A stretch of 64,000 nt of DNA from Actinomadura macrotermitis (GTDB lineage: Bacteria > Actinomycetota > Actinomycetes > Streptosporangiales > Streptosporangiaceae), in the NCBI RefSeq assembly GCF_009604375.1, contig NZ_WEGH01000001.1, positions 1,240,001 to 1,304,000 on the forward strand. Reading direction: 5' to 3'. A model generated the notes under the pieces. The model ran no database searches. It saw nothing but the letters and a program-made list of their open reading frames with translations, and was not told the origin of the DNA. Positions 61,305 to 64,000 of this stretch are shown here, in pieces (position 1 is the first letter of the stretch; each line of letters starts with the position of its first letter). Both the position numbers and the translations under genes were made by a program.

Positions 61305-62882
61305 TCAGCCCGCCTCGTAGCCGGCGTGCAGCAGACCGTAGGTGACGGCCTCCTCCAGCGCCTGCCAGGACGCGGCGATGACGTTGTCCTCCACGCCGAC
61401 CGTGCCCCACTCGCGCTCGCCGTCGGTGGACTCGATGAGCACCCGGGTGCGGGCGGAGGTGCCGTGCGCGCCCTCCAGGATGCGCACCTTGTAGTCGACC
61501 AGCTCCAGCTTGGCCAGCTCGGGGTAGAGCCGGCCGAGCGCGACGCGCAGCGCGCTGTCCAGCGCGTGCACCGGGCCGTTGCCCTCGCCGGTGGCGATGA
61601 TCCGCTCGCCCTTGGCGTGCAGCTTGACGGTGGCCTCGCTGACCATCGTGCCGTCGGGGCGGCGCTCGACGATGGTGCGCCAGGACTCGACCTCGAAGTG
61701 GCGCGGCCGGACGCCGGTCAGCTCCTCGCGGAGCAGCAGCTCGAACGAGGCGTCGGCGGCCTCGAAGGTGTGGCCGGTGGACTCCAGCTCCTTGACCCGG
61801 TCCACCACCTGCCTGGCCTTGTCGCCCGACAGGTCGAAGCCGAGCTCGCGGCCCTTCAGCTCGACCGAGGCGCGCCCGGCCATGCTGGACACCAGCATCC
61901 GCATGTCGTTGCCGACGGTGGCGGGCTCGATGTGCTGGTACAGGTTCGGGTCCACCTTGATCGCCGAGGCGTGCAGGCCGGCCTTGTGCGCGAACGCCGA
62001 CAGGCCGACGTAGGGCTGCTGCGAGCCGAGGGCGACGTTGGTCACCTCCGACACCGCGTGCGCGATCCGGGTCATCTGCGCCAGCTGGTCGTCGCTGACC
62101 AGCCGCATGCCGCGCTTCAGCTGCAGGTTGCCGACGAGGGTGAACAGGTTGGCGTTGCCGCTGCGCTCGCCGTAGCCGTTGGCGCAGCCCTGCACGTGGG
62201 TGGCGCCGGCCCGGACGGCGGCCAGGGAGTTGGCGACGGCGCAGCCGGAGTCGTCGTGGCAGTGGATGCCGACGCGGGCGCCGGCCGAGACGACGTCGTG
62301 CACGATGTCGGCCAGCTCGTCGGGCAGCATGCCGCCGTTGGTGTCGCAGAGCGCGATGACGTCGGCGCCGGCCTCGGCGGCGGTGCGCACGACCTCCAGG
62401 GCGTAGTCGCGGTTGGCGTGGTAGCCGTCGAAGAAGTGCTCGGCGTCCAGGAAGACGCGTCGGCCCTCCGCACGAAGATGGGAGACGGTGTCGCGGATCA
62501 TCGCGAGGTTCTCCGCGAGCGTCGTGCGGAGGGCCAGCTCGACGTGCCTGTCGTGACTCTTGGCGACCAGGGTCACGACGGGCGCGCCGGATTCGCGCAG
62601 GGCGGCCACCTGGGGGTCGTCGGCGGCCTTCACTCCGGCCCGGCGGGTCGCGCCGAACGCGGTGAGCTGCGCGTGCTTCAGGTTCAGCTCGGTCCGAGCC
62701 ACCCTGAAGAACTCGGTGTCCTTGGGATTGGCGCCCGGCCAGCCGCCCTCGATGAAACCGACGCCGAGGTCGTCCAGATGCCGCGCGATGGCCAGCTTGT
62801 CGGCCACCGTGAGGTTGAGTCCCTCTTGCTGCGATCCGTCACGGAGCGTGGTGTCGTAGAGGTGGAATCCATCGCCTTGCAT
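61305..62882 (-). CDS. cimA: Citramalate synthase
   Basis: 525 aa. LYDTTLRDGSQQEGLNLTVA is the HMGL-like N-terminus; ALCDTNGGMLPDELADIVHD, GIHCHDDSGCAVANSLAAVR and GNANLFTLVGNLQLKRGMRL follow, and the C-terminal LeuA regulatory domain is present (HALDSALRVALGRLYPELAK). It condenses pyruvate with acetyl-CoA to citramalate for isoleucine. ATG 62882 has GGAGGG about 9 nt upstream; TTG 62891 directly abuts that site. A leader-peptide attenuator lies upstream. Confidence 0.93.
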   Translation of the reverse strand: MQGDGFHLYDTTLRDGSQQEGLNLTVADKLAIARHLDDLGVGFIEGGWPGANPKDTEFFRVARTELNLKHAQLTAFGATRRAGVKAADDPQVAALRESGAPVVTLVAKSHDRHVELALRTTLAENLAMIRDTVSHLRAEGRRVFLDAEHFFDGYHANRDYALEVVRTAAEAGADVIALCDTNGGMLPDELADIVHDVVSAGARVGIHCHDDSGCAVANSLAAVRAGATHVQGCANGYGERSGNANLFTLVGNLQLKRGMRLVSDDQLAQMTRIAHAVSEVTNVALGSQQPYVGLSAFAHKAGLHASAIKVDPNLYQHIEPATVGNDMRMLVSSMAGRASVELKGRELGFDLSGDKARQVVDRVKELESTGHTFEAADASFELLLREELTGVRPRHFEVESWRTIVERRPDGTMVSEATVKLHAKGERIIATGEGNGPVHALDSALRVALGRLYPELAKLELVDYKVRILEGAHGTSARTRVLIESTDGEREWGTVGVEDNVIAASWQALEEAVTYGLLHAGYEAG

Positions 62883-62926
62883 GTGCTGCAACCCTCCGAG
62901 GGATGGAACGGCCCGTACCGGGAAAC

Positions 62927-62955
62927 AAAAAGACCCCTCACGGACGTGAGAGGTC
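62927..62955 (-). terminator. Attenuator terminator of the cimA leader
   Basis: Minus-strand GACCTCTCACG/CGTGAGGGGTC (one mismatch) followed by five U. It lies 20 nt after the leader-peptide stop and 45 nt before the cimA start. A GC-rich stem (62957-62966 with 62982-62991) between them can compete, as in a classical attenuator. Confidence 0.85.
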
Positions 62956-62975
62956 TGCGCGCCGGCGGTGTCCCG

Positions 62976-63020
62976 TTAGAAGCCGGCGCGCCAGCCGATA
63001 ATGACGAGGCTGTTGCGCAT
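62976..63020 (-). CDS. 14-aa branched-chain amino-acid leader peptide of cimA
   Basis: ATG 63020 encodes MRNSLVIIGWRAGF then stop. The consecutive Leu-Val-Ile-Ile codons are the control codons expected of a leucine/valine/isoleucine attenuator: ribosome stalling there would change pairing of the stem at 62957-62991 and prevent the terminator at 62927-62955. No strong ribosome binding site is visible; CAGACT may be a -10 9 nt upstream, so the leader could be nearly leaderless. Confidence 0.8.
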   Translation of the reverse strand: MRNSLVIIGWRAGF

Positions 63021-63082
63021 GATGGCGCCAGTCTGCCACACCCGTCTCGTATCCGTCACATCGCGTCTCACCTGCTGAGACG

Positions 63083-63583
63083 TCAGCTCTGGAACCCCAC
63101 GTCGGCGACGGTGAACCGGCCGGCGGAGGTCACCGCCAGCCCGGCGTGCACGGCCTGCCCGCGGAAGATCTTGTCGTCGTCGTAGGACAGCCGGCCGGGC
63201 ATCCGGCCGTCCGCGCCGGGCGTGAGGTCCAGGTGCAGCGCGACCGGGACGATGCGCCGCTCGATGTCCTCGGCGTCACTGACGATCTTGGGCAGCGCGA
63301 TGGCGCGCCGCCCCGCCGCCGCCTCGGTCCAGTCCCGGGCGGCGGGCAGCAGCGCGGCGGCCGCCCGGCGGCGGATCTCCGGCTCCCCGGCCAGGATCCG
63401 CCGCACCGGCTCGCGCGCGGCCGCCAGGACGGCGGCGGCGTCACCGGGCGGCTCGTCGCGCAGGCCGAGCGTCACCTCGATCCGGCGGCCGCCGCAGGGC
63501 AGTTCGGCCCGCCACTCCCAGCGGTGGCCGGCCCACCGCTGGGAGACGGCGCCGAAGTAGGCGTCGCTCAGCTCGTCGTCCAT
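63083..63583 (-). CDS. Hypothetical protein beside ilvE
   Basis: 166 aa. ELSDAYFGAVSQRWAGHRWE, CGGRRIEVTLGLRDEPPG, DIERRIVPVALHLDLTPG and FRGQAVHAGLAVTSAG suggest a two-domain alpha/beta protein, perhaps DUF2262-like, but I cannot confirm. The second of two adjacent ATGs (63583) has ideal spacing from GGGAGG. It follows ilvE by 14 nt on the same strand, so it may be co-transcribed. Confidence 0.65.
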   Translation of the reverse strand: MDDELSDAYFGAVSQRWAGHRWEWRAELPCGGRRIEVTLGLRDEPPGDAAAVLAAAREPVRRILAGEPEIRRRAAAALLPAARDWTEAAAGRRAIALPKIVSDAEDIERRIVPVALHLDLTPGADGRMPGRLSYDDDKIFRGQAVHAGLAVTSAGRFTVADVGFQS

Positions 63584-63599
63584 CATCGGCCTCCCGCGC

Positions 63600-64000
63600 T
63601 CACGCGATCGGGTGGACCCAGCCGTAGGGGTCGGGGCGGGTGCCGTACTGGATGCCGATCAGCTCCTCGCGCAGCCGCATCGACACCGGGCCGAGGCCGC
63701 CGTCGCCGATGCCCCACTCGCGGTCGGCTCCCTTGACGTGGCCGACCGGGCTGATGATCGCGGCGGTGCCGCAGCCGAACACCTCGGTGATCGCGCCGGA
63801 CGCGCAGCCGGCCTGCCACTCCTCGATGCTGATCTTGCCCTCCTCGACCGGGATGCCGAGGTCGGGGGCGAGCTTCAGCATCGAGTCGCGGGTGATGCCG
63901 GGCAGCAGCGTGCCGGTGAGCGCCGGGGTGAGCAGCCGGGTGTCCGCGCCGGAGCCGTAGACGAACATCAGGTTCATCGACCCGACCTCCTCCACCCACC
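63600..64000 (-). CDS. ilvE: Branched-chain amino-acid aminotransferase, 3' part
   Basis: The gene runs off the right edge; 133 C-terminal codons are present. VEEVGSMNLMFVYGSGADTR, LTGTLLPGITRDSMLKLAPD, ISIEEWQAGCASGAITEVFG and CGTAAIISPVGHVKGADREW match the class IV PLP fold of IlvE, which makes Leu, Ile and Val from 2-keto acids. It ends GWVHPIA. With cimA and leuCD it makes this part of the chromosome a branched-chain region. Confidence 0.95.
   Translation of the reverse strand, partial: WVEEVGSMNLMFVYGSGADTRLLTPALTGTLLPGITRDSMLKLAPDLGIPVEEGKISIEEWQAGCASGAITEVFGCGTAAIISPVGHVKGADREWGIGDGGLGPVSMRLREELIGIQYGTRPDPYGWVHPIA

Overview
The window is very GC-rich actinobacterial chromosome. It has GTG/TTG starts, tightly overlapping GTGA/ATGA gene junctions and leaderless promoters, and its gene order resembles Streptomyces and Mycobacterium. 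F420 synthesis (cofC), IclR-controlled leuCD, actinobacterial coiled-coil and DUF3515 proteins, and Actinomadura-style small families suggest a Streptosporangiales member, probably Thermomonosporaceae/Actinomadura-like. That placement is inference from gene content; no rRNA is present. No CRISPR array, integrase, transposase or prophage gene was seen.

Layout. 1-26.4 kb is mostly a conserved housekeeping block on the minus strand: smc, acylphosphatase, mutM, rnc, rpmF, DUF177, coaD, a class B PBP, rsmD, a Ser/Thr kinase, a HEAT-repeat protein with a possible leader peptide, recG, a DAK2 protein, rpmB, two dynamin-like GTPases, thiD, thiL, an Lrp-type domain and DUF3515. 26.4-41.3 kb is accessory. 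It contains both halves of a locus that closely matches the M. tuberculosis CYP51 region (Rv0762c-Rv0771): TetR, CYP123-like P450, SDR, CYP51, ferredoxin and an NTF2-like protein on the minus strand, then aldehyde dehydrogenase, SDR, a 3-hydroxyisobutyrate-dehydrogenase-like enzyme and a carboxymuconolactone-decarboxylase-like protein on the plus strand. About 6 kb of other DNA separates the halves: three unusual tRNAs, a sigma-factor module, a ferritin-like protein with its reductase, RNase H and an Rpn-like protein. The same 17-bp palindrome lies at the start codon of the first gene of each half, so the two halves still look like one regulon.

41.3-49 kb returns to housekeeping: ddl, gpsA, plsC, cofC, hup, leuD, leuC and the IclR regulator. 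49-57.4 kb holds a MerR regulator, small membrane proteins, a SAM hydrolase next to an amino-acid-type ABC transporter, a Nudix enzyme, and an EspR-like regulator divergent from a membrane protein. 57.4-64 kb holds tRNA-Glu, tRNA-Glu and tRNA-Gln, an FAH-family enzyme, a membrane protein with a CBM2-like tail, an MhuD-like heme monooxygenase with a His-rich insert, cimA behind a branched-chain amino-acid attenuator, and the 3' part of ilvE.

Themes. leuCD, cimA and ilvE form a dispersed branched-chain amino-acid set, with a leader peptide and terminator controlling cimA. The CYP51 locus is the best candidate for a lipid or sterol oxidation pathway. Its neighbours suggest hydroxylation by P450 and ferredoxin followed by alcohol and aldehyde oxidation, but the substrate is unknown.
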